Counted from the stretch's first letter, positions 1 to 8,145 are shown. The stretch: 64,000 nt of DNA from Collinsella sp. An307 (GCF_002161805.1 NZ_NFIP01000007.1:62001-126000), one strand, 5' to 3'. Notes: generated by a model not told the origin, from the sequence alone. Made by a program: numbers and translations.

Positions 1-1
1 G

Positions 2-103
2 CTCGAGGCGCTCGATAAGGTGGCCTACATTCGCTTCGCCTCGGTGTACCGCGACTTCAAGGATATCGATGAGTTCGTCGACGAGCTCGCTAAGCTGAGG
101 TGA
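2..103 (+). CDS. nrdR: Transcriptional repressor NrdR, C-terminal fragment
   Basis: The window starts inside this gene; 33 codons and the TGA stop are visible. The residues [18 protein letters not shown] match the conserved end of NrdR, the zinc-ribbon/ATP-cone repressor of ribonucleotide reductase genes. The zinc ribbon and most of the ATP cone lie outside the window, so they cannot be checked. It stops four bases before the dut start, so the two are probably co-transcribed; both act on deoxyribonucleotide supply. Confidence 0.85.
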   Translation, partial: LEALDKVAYIRFASVYRDFKDIDEFVDELAKLR

Positions 104-107
104 TTTC

Positions 108-551
108 GTGCCTACGATCGATGTTGCAATCAAGCGCTTGGACCCGAGCGTCGAGGTGCCTACGTATGCCTATACGGGGGATGCCGGTCTCGATCTTCGT
201 GCCAACGAATCGTGCGTGATTGAACCGCTGGGTCGTCGGCTGGTTCCTACCGGGCTTGCCATCGCTATTCCCGACGGGTATGCCGGCTTCGTGCAGCCGC
301 GTAGCGGCATGGCTCTCAAGAGGGGCCTGTCCATTGCTAACACGCCCGGCCTCATCGACGCCCATTATCGCGGCGAGCTTAAGATCATCGTCGTAAACCT
401 TGATTCCGAGAATCCGATAGAGATCGAGCGCGGCGAGCGCATCGCCCAGCTCGTGATCCAGGAGGTCCCCGTCGTCAACCTCGTAGAGGTCGACGAACTC
501 GACGAGACCGATCGCGGTACGGGGGGATTTGGCTCCAGCGGTGCCCAGTAG
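108..551 (+). CDS. dut: dUTP diphosphatase (dUTPase)
   Basis: Trimeric-type dUTPase that hydrolyses dUTP to dUMP and pyrophosphate, keeping uracil out of DNA and supplying dUMP for dTMP synthesis. At 147 aa it has the family's usual length. All five motifs are present: DAGLDL (25-30), PRSG (64-67), GLIDAHYRGE (81-90), RGERIAQL (108-115) and the P-loop-like RGTGGFGSSG (136-145). The start is GTG, supported by GAGGTGA a few bases upstream, which overlaps the end of nrdR. Cytoplasmic. Confidence 0.97.
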   Translation: MPTIDVAIKRLDPSVEVPTYAYTGDAGLDLRANESCVIEPLGRRLVPTGLAIAIPDGYAGFVQPRSGMALKRGLSIANTPGLIDAHYRGELKIIVVNLDSENPIEIERGERIAQLVIQEVPVVNLVEVDELDETDRGTGGFGSSGAQ

Positions 552-600
552 GGCATCCGAGCATATAAGGGAAGAACACATCGAAGGAAAAGGGGAGTAG

Positions 601-1914
601 ATGGATACGTTCTTCAAGCTATCCGAGCGCGGCTCGAACTCTGCTACGGAGGTGCGCGCCGGTCTTACCACGTTTCTGGCCATGGCGTACATCATCGTGG
701 TGAACCCGAGCATTCTTTCCGCGGCGGGCATTCCCACGACCGCGGCCGTTACGGCCACCTGCATCGGTGCTGCCATCATGACCATCGCCATGGGCGTGTT
801 CTCCAACCGTCCGCTGGCCTGCGCCTCGGGCATGGGCATCAACTCGATTGTTGCCTATACCCTTTGCGGCTCGATGGGCTACGGCTGGCAGACCGCCATG
901 GCCGTCATCATGATCGAGGGCATCGCGATTCTCGTGCTCGTTCTCTGCGGCCTGCGTGAGGCCATCATGGACGCCATTCCGGTTTCGCTCCGTCATGGCA
1001 TCTCCATCGGTCTTGGCCTGTTCATCGCTATGATCGGCCTCAAGGACGCCGGCATCATCGTTGCGAACGAGTCCACCATGGTCGCCCTTGGTGACGTGCA
1101 GTCCGGCGCCTTCATCGTCGGTGTCGCCTCCATCGTCCTTTCGGTCGTGCTGTACTCGATGAACGTAAAGGGTGCGCTTCTCTGGGGCATCATCGTCGCT
1201 GCTATCATCGGTATCCCGCTGGGCGTCACGCCGATTCCGACCGCTGTTGTCGCTCCGCTTGACTTCAGCACCTTCGGTGCCCCCATGCAGGCGAGCGCTT
1301 CCGGCGCCATGGGGCTTATCGAGGCTATCACCACGCCCACGCTTCTGCTCTTCGCCTTCTCGCTCATGATGAGCGACTTCTTCGACACCATGGGCACTGC
1401 CATGGCCGTTGCTAAGCAGGGCGAGTTCCTGACTGACGACGGCAAGGTTGAGGACATCCGTCCGATCCTTATCGTCGACTCCGTTGCTGCTGCAGCGGGT
1501 GGCTTCTTCGGCGCTTCGTCCATCACCACCTTCGTCGAGTCCTCCTCGGGTGCCGCTGACGGCGGTCGCTCGGGCCTCACCTCGATCGTCACGGGCGTCT
1601 TTTTCCTGCTCGCTGCGTTCCTTTCGCCGGTCATCAGCTGCATTCCCTCCGCTGCCACCTGCGGCGCGCTGGTCTTCGTCGGCTTCCTGATGATGAGCGA
1701 CGTCGTCGACATCGACTGGTCCGACATCCTCGAGGGCTTCCCGACGTTCATGATCATCGCGGGTATCCCGTTCACCTACTCGATCTCCAACGGTATCGGT
1801 CTCGGCTTCATCACCTACGTCATCGTTGCCATCGTTACCGGTAAGGTGAAGCAGATCCGTCCGCTCATGTGGGTCGCCGCTGCGGCGTTCCTGCTCTACT
1901 TCCTGCTTCTCTAA
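601..1914 (+). CDS. NCS2-family purine (guanine/hypoxanthine-type) permease
   Basis: A 437-aa polytopic membrane protein with about 12 or more hydrophobic segments, of the AzgA/GhxP branch of NCS2 nucleobase transporters. Family features include the N-terminal TFLAMAYIIVVNPSIL, GMGINSIVAYT near residue 80, and DFFDTMGTAMAVAKQGEF near 260. It probably imports guanine or hypoxanthine with protons; the exact base cannot be told from sequence. An SD-like GGGGAG lies just before the ATG. A terminator follows, so it closes the nrdR-dut unit or is its own transcript. Confidence 0.9.
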   Translation: MDTFFKLSERGSNSATEVRAGLTTFLAMAYIIVVNPSILSAAGIPTTAAVTATCIGAAIMTIAMGVFSNRPLACASGMGINSIVAYTLCGSMGYGWQTAMAVIMIEGIAILVLVLCGLREAIMDAIPVSLRHGISIGLGLFIAMIGLKDAGIIVANESTMVALGDVQSGAFIVGVASIVLSVVLYSMNVKGALLWGIIVAAIIGIPLGVTPIPTAVVAPLDFSTFGAPMQASASGAMGLIEAITTPTLLLFAFSLMMSDFFDTMGTAMAVAKQGEFLTDDGKVEDIRPILIVDSVAAAAGGFFGASSITTFVESSSGAADGGRSGLTSIVTGVFFLLAAFLSPVISCIPSAATCGALVFVGFLMMSDVVDIDWSDILEGFPTFMIIAGIPFTYSISNGIGLGFITYVIVAIVTGKVKQIRPLMWVAAAAFLLYFLLL

Positions 1915-1943
1915 TACGTTCTGCGTCCTCTGAGCAACCAGGA

Positions 1944-1993
1944 AACGAATAACGGACCGATCGCCATGTGCGGTCGGCCCGTTTCGTTATTTG
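1944..1993 (+). terminator. Terminator after the NCS2 permease gene
   Basis: An imperfect hairpin with arms at about 1952-1964 and 1968-1982 (ACGGACCGATCGC against TGCGGTCGGCCCGT, one mismatch and one wobble) is followed by a T-rich stretch. It sits 40 bases past the permease stop and ahead of trxB. Confidence 0.65.
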
Positions 1994-2057
1994 GGTACAT
2001 TGCTATCATGTCTGGTGACAACGGTTCGATTATCTTCTGAGCTTAAGGCGGTTGATT

Positions 2058-2990
2058 ATGAGCGAGCGTACCTTCGATGTTGCGATTCTCGGCGGCGGCC
2101 CTGCGGGCTATTCCGCAGCGATATATGCGGCTCGCTCGGGACTTACGGCTGCCGTCTTTGAACAGGGTATGCCGGGAGGCCAGATTACCACGACCGATGT
2201 GATTGAGAACTATCCCGGATTCACTTCCATCTCTGGCGCCGAGCTCGGCGACAAGTTCCGCGAGCACGCCGAGGCTGCGGGAGCAGAAACCGTGTACGCA
2301 ATGGTCGAATCTGTCGAACGCATGCCGTCTGGAGCATATCGGCTTTCGTCCGGCTCAGAGAGCTATGAGTCCCCGACGCTCATCTTGGCTACGGGCGCAG
2401 TCCCTCGCACCGCTGGTTTTGTCGGTGAGGACACCTTCCGTGGTAGAGGCATCTCGTACTGCGCAACCTGCGACGGCATGTTCTATCGCGGTAAGAAGGT
2501 GTTTGTGATCGGTGGCGGTAATGCCGCCTGCGAGGAGGCCCTGTTCCTCTCGCAGATTGCCTCCGAGGTCGTCATGGTTGTCAGGCGCGATCAGTTCCGC
2601 GCGCCGCAGGGCGTCGTTGACAAGCTGCTTGAGCAGCCGAATGTCAGCGTTGCCTATTCCCGCTCAATCATCGCGGTGTCCGGTGGCACCTTTATTTCCC
2701 AGGTGACGTTTCGCAACAACGAGACGGGTGAGGAATACACCGAGGAATTTGAAGAGGGGAGCATCGGCATCTTTGTGTTTGCCGGTACAAAGCCCGTTGT
2801 GGAGCTGTTCTCCGACCTTGTCGAGATTGCTGACGATGGGGGAGTCGTTACCGATGAGGGGATGGCCACGAAGACGCCGGGGCTGTTTGCGGCCGGTGAC
2901 GTTCGGTCCAAGCGTCTTCGTCAGGTAATCACTGCTGCCGCAGACGGAGCGATTGCCGCAACATCGGCTTACCATTATGTTCGAGGATAA
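2058..2990 (+). CDS. trxB: Thioredoxin-disulfide reductase
   Basis: FAD/NADPH flavoprotein that reduces thioredoxin, 310 aa, the usual length for the low-molecular-weight bacterial enzyme. Visible are the FAD-binding GGGPAGYSA (12-20), the redox-active CATC (135-138), the NADPH-binding GGGNAA (152-157) and the C-terminal GLFAAGDVRSKRLRQV with the flavin-contacting Asp. The ATG at 2058 is chosen because AAGGCGG lies seven bases upstream; a TTG six bases earlier is less likely. It is probably a single-gene transcript. No thioredoxin gene is nearby. Confidence 0.93.
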   Translation: MSERTFDVAILGGGPAGYSAAIYAARSGLTAAVFEQGMPGGQITTTDVIENYPGFTSISGAELGDKFREHAEAAGAETVYAMVESVERMPSGAYRLSSGSESYESPTLILATGAVPRTAGFVGEDTFRGRGISYCATCDGMFYRGKKVFVIGGGNAACEEALFLSQIASEVVMVVRRDQFRAPQGVVDKLLEQPNVSVAYSRSIIAVSGGTFISQVTFRNNETGEEYTEEFEEGSIGIFVFAGTKPVVELFSDLVEIADDGGVVTDEGMATKTPGLFAAGDVRSKRLRQVITAAADGAIAATSAYHYVRG

Positions 2991-3012
2991 CAGTTAGGTA
3001 GCTAACTAATAG
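2991..3012. repeat. Palindromic site, copy 1 of a 22-bp near-repeat
   Basis: Begins at the base after the trxB stop. It contains the inverted repeat GTTAG-GTAG-CTAAC and matches 20 of 22 positions of the site at 3982-4003. This kind of dyad is typical of binding sites for dimeric winged-helix regulators; the regulator is unknown. Confidence 0.5.
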
Positions 3013-3483
3013 CGCAAGCGAAGAGTGAGGCAGCAAGCGTTCGAGAGAGCTTGGCTCAAGTATTGTTATGCGGGAAATAAAACTTGCGTCGAGTACTAGT
3101 AATGTCGCAGCCAGCCATCCAGGCGCCATGATGGTCCGTGAGGGACATTCACGAACGATTGCCAAACGATTGATTCATATCGTTTGTAGCGACCGACAAT
3201 GCAATCCCGGACCGTCCGGTGTCGTTAAGATTAGTTGTGCGTGCGCGTTTGCTTAAACGGGATTTGCTAGCCATAGCTGGTGACGTTAGAAGATTCGCGC
3301 ACGCGGATTTGCTTGTACGAGGCTAACGAGTCGGTCCTTGTAGTCGAAGTATGGGTCTGAGAGCGAGATTGTTCAGTAAATGAGCGTGTCGTTTCCGATT
3401 CGGAAGGTCTTCTTAGCCAAAGTCATATCAATTACGCTATGCAGTCATGATAATATATCTTATGTAAAGTTGAGTTGTAGAAG

Positions 3484-3511
3484 GAAAGGGAGGGCTAGAA
3501 CCCTCCCTTTC
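3484..3511 (-). terminator. Terminator of degV
   Basis: A perfect 11-bp hairpin (GAAAGGGAGGG, six-base loop, CCCTCCCTTTC) lies 30 bases beyond the degV stop. In the minus direction it is followed by a pyrimidine-rich TTCCTTCT tract. Confidence 0.8.
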
Positions 3512-3541
3512 TCGTAACTCGATAACGTTTCGCGCGCGACG

Positions 3542-4390
3542 TTACTTCCAGTCGTATCCGATGATGATACCTTTCGCCTCGGCGTAGTACGAGCAGAGGC
3601 CACCGCAGGGCATGATCATGATTTCGGCCTCGGGCCATTTGGCGGTGATGGCAGCGGCAATCTCCTGGCAGCCTGCCTCATTGTCGACATGGTCCATGCA
3701 TACAAGACCGCCCTTGTAGCCGTCGGCCTCCATGGTCTGGACGACCTTGGCCACCATCTTCTTCTGTCCACGCGTGGGTGCGACGATCTTGATGGTGCCC
3801 TCTTCCGATGCCGTGCCGAGCACGCGGATGCTCAGCTTATTGGCAAGAATGCCGGCCATCTTGGGCATACGGCCAGATTTCGTGAGGTTCTCATAGCTGC
3901 TGAGTGAGAACAGGACGGTGGAGCACTGCTCGATGCCGTCGATATAGGCGCAGGCCTCTTCAAACGTGGCCTCAGGATGGACAGTTAGGTACCTATCTAA
4001 TAGTATGACGAGCATCTCAAGCTTGCCGCCGGCAGCGCGCGAGTTTACGAGATGGATGCGATGACCGCCCTCCTCCTGCACAAGGTCGCGCGCCATGGAG
4101 GCTGCCTCAAAGCTGCCGGAAAGGTTGGCAGAGATGGTGATGGCGATGACGTTCTCCGCACTCCGGAACAGCTCCGCCCACTCCCCCGCGCTGGGGCAGG
4201 CGCTCGAGCTGGCGCTCTTCTCCTTGGCTACGAGACGGTTCAGCTCGGCAACATCGAGATTGGCGTCGTCGGAATACTCGGTACCGCCGACGTTTATCTT
4301 GAGTGGCGCGTATGCGTAGAGCGTATCCGGAGCCTGAGGTGTGTAGTCCCTAAGATTGCAGCTCGAATCTGCGATGATCGCCCAGCTCAT
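3542..4390 (-). CDS. DegV family fatty-acid-binding protein
   Basis: A 282-aa DegV-fold protein. Members bind a fatty acid; in Firmicutes some (FakB) present it to the kinase FakA, but no fakA-like gene is in this window. Family landmarks are AIIADSSCNL near the N-terminus, SSSACPSAGEW, TISANLSGSFEAA, VNSRAAGG and KSGRMPKMAGILANKL. The ATG at 4390 is preferred over an upstream in-frame start at 4414 because AAAGGA lies six bases ahead. It diverges from a DUF1836 gene, a pairing seen in other Gram-positive bacteria, with a shared operator-like palindrome between them. Confidence 0.9.
   Translation of the reverse strand: MSWAIIADSSCNLRDYTPQAPDTLYAYAPLKINVGGTEYSDDANLDVAELNRLVAKEKSASSSACPSAGEWAELFRSAENVIAITISANLSGSFEAASMARDLVQEEGGHRIHLVNSRAAGGKLEMLVILLDRYLTVHPEATFEEACAYIDGIEQCSTVLFSLSSYENLTKSGRMPKMAGILANKLSIRVLGTASEEGTIKIVAPTRGQKKMVAKVVQTMEADGYKGGLVCMDHVDNEAGCQEIAAAITAKWPEAEIMIMPCGGLCSYYAEAKGIIIGYDWK
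3982..4003. repeat. Copy 2 of the 22-bp near-repeat, inside degV
   Basis: Matches 20 of 22 positions of the site at 2991-3012 and holds the perfect palindrome TAGGTACCTA. It lies within the degV coding sequence, over codons for ILLDRYLTV, so it could be chance or an internal regulatory site. Confidence 0.4.
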
Positions 4391-4457
4391 GCCAATCCTT
4401 TCGTATCGCCCCAACAGCGAGTGTCATGTTCGTTAGCTACAGTATAGCTAGTTTTCC

Positions 4458-4476
4458 ATACTAGGTGTGCTAGTAT
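4458..4476. promoter_or_regulatory. Operator-like palindrome between degV and the DUF1836 gene
   Basis: A perfect dyad, ATACTAG-GTGTG-CTAGTAT, in the 127-bp divergent intergenic region. A minus-strand -10-like TATACT (4441-4446) and TAGCTA repeats (4435-4440 and 4445-4450) lie next to it. Its position would let one bound dimer control both promoters. The DUF1836 protein is an obvious candidate binder, but that is inference. Confidence 0.55.
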
Positions 4477-4517
4477 CCTAATAGAGCAAAAGATTTCGAG
4501 TGTTAGGAGCGTCTGAT

Positions 4518-5141
4518 ATGCAGCATCCTCGGGTCATTCCCATGTCCGATGGCTCCGGTAGCATCTCTCAAGAGGATATTGCGCCTACCGTCTTACCGGA
4601 CGATTTCGTGCGCTCCCCTATGGCTCAGCGGATTCTCTCCTTCCACTTCCCCCGCTACAACGAGCTCCCATCTGTCGAGCTCTACCGCGAGCAGGTTATC
4701 GCGCTTGTGGAGAATGTTTTCGAGCCTCTGAACGAATGTTCTGAGGGCCCGTGGCTCACCCCGTCCATGGTGAACAACTATGTGAAAGCACATCTCTTGA
4801 GTGCCCCTCAGAAGAAACTATACGGGCGCGAGCAGATTGCTCGGCTTCTTGTCATCTGCGTGTTTAAGCAGGTGCTGTCTATCTCGGCCATCTCGGATCT
4901 CTTCCGTATCCAGAAGATGACCTATATGACCGATGTCGCCTATGACTACGTGGCAACCGAGCTTGAACGCGCCCTCAGGCATTTCTTCTCCATTGGGGTG
5001 GATGATGAGTGGACTGACACCGCTTCGCGCGTCACACGTGAGTCCCTGCTCGTTCGAAGCGCGGTCCTCGCTTTCGCCGCCAAGACTCACCTCGTGGGGT
5101 ATCTCGATTTCCTTGGGTACGACGACGCATCCAACCATTGA
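4518..5141 (+). CDS. DUF1836 domain-containing protein
   Basis: A 207-aa protein recognised as DUF1836, a family of uncharacterised, probably DNA-binding proteins. The central part, from LTPSMVNNYVKAHLL through YGREQIARLLVICVFKQ to SISAISDLF, has the helix-rich, MerR-like look of the family. No signal peptide or membrane segment is seen. The ATG at 4518 follows TAGGAG by eight bases; a GTG 18 bases earlier is less likely. It diverges from degV and may regulate it through the palindrome at 4458-4476. A strong terminator follows. Confidence 0.75.
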   Translation: MQHPRVIPMSDGSGSISQEDIAPTVLPDDFVRSPMAQRILSFHFPRYNELPSVELYREQVIALVENVFEPLNECSEGPWLTPSMVNNYVKAHLLSAPQKKLYGREQIARLLVICVFKQVLSISAISDLFRIQKMTYMTDVAYDYVATELERALRHFFSIGVDDEWTDTASRVTRESLLVRSAVLAFAAKTHLVGYLDFLGYDDASNH

Positions 5142-5176
5142 TTGAATGCTGCCTTTTGGCAGGGACTGAATCCGAA

Positions 5177-5208
5177 GCGGCCCTGGAGCGATTGCGCTCC
5201 AGGGCCGC
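5177..5208. terminator. Bidirectional terminator between convergent genes
   Basis: A perfect 14-bp hairpin (GCGGCCCTGGAGCG, four-base loop, then the complement) lies between the convergent DUF1836 and NlpC/P60 genes. Only a short T run follows on plus, so it may act in both directions. Confidence 0.8.
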
Positions 5209-5236
5209 TTTGAAAAGCTGAAACTCCTATTTGGAT

Positions 5237-6469
5237 CTAGAGCTGTCCGCCGCCTAGGAAGGTGCCGTACCAGCCGATGTTGCCGTAACCGGCTACCTGA
5301 CCGGGGCGCGTGGCGCCAAACACCTGGCCATTGCCTACGTAGAACGCAACGTGACCGGGGAAGAAGACAACGTCGCCGTACTGGAGCTGGCTCACGCTGG
5401 TGGTGAAACGTCCCGCGTTGTTGCGGAAGTAGGTGTACTGACCGCCTGAGGTGCGGGGCAGCGTGATACCGATCTTCTGATAGGCGTAGTAGACAAGACC
5501 AGAGCAGTCAAAGCCGCCCTCGGCAAGGCTCTCGCCACCGCTGACATAGGGCTGACCGGCCATCTGGAGCGCATAGCCAACGGGGGTCGAGACCGTGGCG
5601 GTGCCACCGCCGGTAGCGGGGGGCTCGGGCTCAGGCTCCGGTTCGGGCGCAGGGGCGGGTGTGGTGTTCTGACCACCGCCAGAGGGCTGGTTCTGGTTCT
5701 GATTGCCGCCCTGGTTGTTAGTGCTCTGGTTGTTGTTCCCCTGGTTGTTGTTGTCAGAAGTGGAGCCGCCGTTGTTGGAAGTGCTCTGGTTACCGGTGAC
5801 GGGGACTTGGGAGGCACCGTTGGAGGCATCCTGGGCAGACTGCATGCCGGCCGCGAGGTTCTCGTCCTCCTGGGCCTCGGCCTCGATCTGGGCCTGGACC
5901 TCAGCGGAAAGCGAGTCGACCACCGCTGCAGCGCGCGCCTGGTTCTCGGCCTGGGCGTCTACCTTTGCCTGGGTGTCAGAGAGCACCTGCTGCTGCTCGG
6001 TCTGCTGCTGCTGAAGCTGGACCTGGAGCTCCTTGACCGACTCGATGGCGTTGGTCTGAGCGTCATTGACCTTGCTCACGTAGAAGACGCGCGAGATGAG
6101 GTCGGTGAAGTCCTGCGAGCTAAGGAGGATGTCAATAAGGCTGACGCTCCCCTTCTTGTAGTCGGAGGACACGTTCTCAGAGAGAAGCGCCTGCGCAGAC
6201 TCAAGCTCGGTCTGCGTATCAGCGATCTGGGACGCCGTCTCCTCGAGCTGGGCGCCCGCCTGCTGGAGCTCGGTCTGGAGCGCCTGGTACTCGGCGCCGA
6301 TCTCGGCAAGCTTGGCCTTGGCGGCATCGAGCTCGGACTGAGGGTCGGCGTAAGCGCTCACCGGCTGAAGCGTGATATAGGGAGCGGCGCCGGAAAGACC
6401 GAGAACGCCGGCAAGGGTAAGGGCAGAAAGACAACGCACGGCACGACGGGTACGTGGTTGGAAGGTCAT
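5237..6469 (-). CDS. Secreted NlpC/P60 peptidoglycan hydrolase with N-terminal coiled coil
   Basis: A 410-aa exported protein of the CwlO/RipA/PcsB type. It has a signal peptide (residues 1-41), a long Ala/Gln/Glu coiled coil (about 43-205) with the GSVSLIDILLSSQDFTDLISR-like segment typical of this family, then an Asn/Gln- and Pro/Glu-rich linker (about 215-300) and a C-terminal NlpC/P60 domain. The catalytic Cys is in FDCSGLV (about 322) and the His in PGHVAFYVG (about 373). The usual third polar residue falls in VFGAT, where a Gly replaces it. It probably cleaves stem peptides during cell separation. The start at 6469 puts the signal peptide at the N-terminus. Confidence 0.9.
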   Translation of the reverse strand: MTFQPRTRRAVRCLSALTLAGVLGLSGAAPYITLQPVSAYADPQSELDAAKAKLAEIGAEYQALQTELQQAGAQLEETASQIADTQTELESAQALLSENVSSDYKKGSVSLIDILLSSQDFTDLISRVFYVSKVNDAQTNAIESVKELQVQLQQQQTEQQQVLSDTQAKVDAQAENQARAAAVVDSLSAEVQAQIEAEAQEDENLAAGMQSAQDASNGASQVPVTGNQSTSNNGGSTSDNNNQGNNNQSTNNQGGNQNQNQPSGGGQNTTPAPAPEPEPEPEPPATGGGTATVSTPVGYALQMAGQPYVSGGESLAEGGFDCSGLVYYAYQKIGITLPRTSGGQYTYFRNNAGRFTTSVSQLQYGDVVFFPGHVAFYVGNGQVFGATRPGQVAGYGNIGWYGTFLGGGQL

Positions 6470-6518
6470 GAAGAAAACCCCCGAAGGTACGATGATAGTG
6501 TTACAGGGCCTTAACAAG

Positions 6519-6560
6519 TATAGAGGCAGGCCCCATGATTGTCATAGGGTCTGCCTCTAT
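6519..6560 (-). terminator. Terminator after apt
   Basis: A long imperfect hairpin (minus strand ATAGAGGCAGACCC against GGGGCCTGCCTCTAT) lies between the apt stop and the start of the NlpC/P60 gene. The T tract is weak, so it could also be a processing site. Confidence 0.6.
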
Positions 6561-6612
6561 TGTGAAAAACCTTCAAAACGATGAGGGTTTCGCGCAGCTT
6601 TTCTTACGTTCT

Positions 6613-7146
6613 CTAACGGGACTTCACAAGCGAGAACACATCAAAGTCGCCGAGCTTGGCGAGCGTCTCGCGAGGGTTCAGGAATTCGAGCTCGAGGATG
6701 CAGCCAAAGCCGGCAACGGAGGCACCGGTCTTCTCGACGAGCTTGGCAGCGGCGCAGATGGTGCCACCGGTAGCGATGAGGTCGTCCACGAGCAGCACCT
6801 TGTCGCCGGGCTCGAGGGCATCGGCATGGATCTCGATCGTATCGGTGCCGTATTCGAGCTCATAGGTCTCGGAAATCGTCTTGCGCGGGAGCTTGCCGGG
6901 CTTGCGTGCGGGAATGAAGCCGGCGCCTAGCACGATGGCCACAGGGGCGCCCACGAGAAAGCCGCGCGCCTCGGGACCGACGACCTTGGTGATGCCCTGA
7001 CCCTGGAAATGGCCGGCTATCGTGTCGATGGCGGCCTTAAGCACATCGGCGTTGGCAAAAAGCGGTGTGATATCCCTAAAGATGACACCGGGCTCCGGGT
7101 AATCGGGAATGGACGGGATGTAGGCATCAAAATCAAGGTCGGTCAT
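6613..7146 (-). CDS. apt: Adenine phosphoribosyltransferase
   Basis: Purine salvage enzyme converting adenine and PRPP to AMP. At 177 aa it is of normal length. It shows the N-terminal IPDYPEPGVIFRDITPLF, the base-site GPEARGF (58-63) and the PRPP loop VLLVDDLIATGGT (about 118-129). GGGGGAA lies just ahead of the ATG. It is the last gene of the FHA - MerR - apt set and is followed by a terminator. The NCS2 permease at the left end of the window could supply purine bases to the same salvage pathway. Confidence 0.97.
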   Translation of the reverse strand: MTDLDFDAYIPSIPDYPEPGVIFRDITPLFANADVLKAAIDTIAGHFQGQGITKVVGPEARGFLVGAPVAIVLGAGFIPARKPGKLPRKTISETYELEYGTDTIEIHADALEPGDKVLLVDDLIATGGTICAAAKLVEKTGASVAGFGCILELEFLNPRETLAKLGDFDVFSLVKSR

Positions 7147-7164
7147 GGATTCCCCCTCGTTTGT

Positions 7165-8145
7165 CTAAGGCCTGGTTTTGCGACGGGAGGCCTTCTTCTC
7201 GGTTCTTACGGACGTAGTCTCAAGGCCGGGCAGCGGCAGAGGCTGAACCTCGGGCTCACGAGCCCGTACGTTGTCAGTGGAGGCGGTGTTCTCCCCTAGC
7301 GCCTCAGCGGACCGCGCCGAAGCGGTCGAGGCTTCTTCTGCGGAGGTCTCGGCCACCTCGCGTGCGCGCTTGGCCTCGGTCTGTTCGATCTGCTCGTCAA
7401 TGGCGTCGATATCCGCATCCTCGACGATGGCGTTCAGCGACTCGAAGACGCGGTTCTTAAGGAGCGACGTGCGCACGCCGTCGGTGAGATCGTGCAGCTT
7501 CTTGAAGGCGCGTTCGATCTTTGCGTTGCGATCGCCCTCGGAGGTGTCCATGCCGAGCATACCGGTGAGCACCTGCTCGAACATGGTGGACTCACGGTTG
7601 GCGGCGACGACGTACTGGCGGAGGTTTCTCGGCTCGATGTGAAAGCGCGAGAGCTCAGACGCGTAGCGGATGATGTCAAAGTCGCGGCCGTCGATGAGCT
7701 CGCGGTTCTTGGGACTCCGAACGATTTTGATGAGGTCGTTCTCGGCGAGCTGGCGCAGAAACGAAATCTTGACTCCCAAAAGGTCGGGAACGTCCTCGAT
7801 GGGATGGAGCTTCTGCTGCGTCTCCTTGGGCTCCGTCTTGAGCGGCACGTCGGACAGGAGACCCACCTCATAGGCCAGTGTGGAGAGGTCCGAGGCGTTG
7901 TCGAGGCGCTGCTTGATAACGTTCAGCGGCATGTAGCGCGTCTTCTGCAGGTGCAGGATAACCTCGAGCCGGTCCACGTCCTCCTTGGAGTACTGACGGT
8001 AGCCTTTAGGCGTGCGATGCGGCGTGATGAGCCCCTCGTCCTCAAGAAAGCGGATCTTGGAGTTGGAGAGGTCGGGATAGGAGCTTCGCAGATAGTTGAC
8101 GACCTGGCCGATGCTCAGGTAGCTGCGCTCGGCCAAATTAATCAC
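7165..8145 (-). CDS. MerR-family transcriptional regulator, FtsR-like
   Basis: A 326-aa regulator with an N-terminal MerR winged helix (about 8-75: YLSIGQVVNYL, SKIRFLEDEGLITPHRTPKG, YRQYSKEDVDRL). A long C-terminal part follows, with a predicted helical stretch at 180-245 and a low-complexity Ala/Glu/Ser tail ending in basic residues. In many Actinobacteria a gene of this type sits next to an FHA protein, and in Corynebacterium it activates ftsZ (FtsR). The same pairing here supports that assignment. The GTG start overlaps the FHA gene by eight bases, implying translational coupling. Target promoters cannot be seen. Confidence 0.8.
   Translation of the reverse strand: MINLAERSYLSIGQVVNYLRSSYPDLSNSKIRFLEDEGLITPHRTPKGYRQYSKEDVDRLEVILHLQKTRYMPLNVIKQRLDNASDLSTLAYEVGLLSDVPLKTEPKETQQKLHPIEDVPDLLGVKISFLRQLAENDLIKIVRSPKNRELIDGRDFDIIRYASELSRFHIEPRNLRQYVVAANRESTMFEQVLTGMLGMDTSEGDRNAKIERAFKKLHDLTDGVRTSLLKNRVFESLNAIVEDADIDAIDEQIEQTEAKRAREVAETSAEEASTASARSAEALGENTASTDNVRAREPEVQPLPLPGLETTSVRTEKKASRRKTRP

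Larger units (their letters stand above)
2991..3541. other. Stretch without a recognisable gene
   Basis: About 550 bases between trxB and degV, visibly richer in A+T than the flanks, especially 3420-3480. Only short open frames occur (for example 3068-3256 on plus and 2929-3165 on minus), and none resembles a known protein. Visible elements are a palindromic site at 2991-3012, a hairpin AAACGAT/ATCGTTT (3164-3170 and 3179-3185) and the degV terminator at the right end. It may be a decayed gene or hold an unrecognised RNA. Confidence 0.5.

Noticed and set aside
2929..3256. Short open frames after trxB as a small regulator or a MarR pseudogene
   Set aside because: Neither frame contains a winged-helix pattern, a start with SD or a recognisable core, so only a gene-free region is reported.
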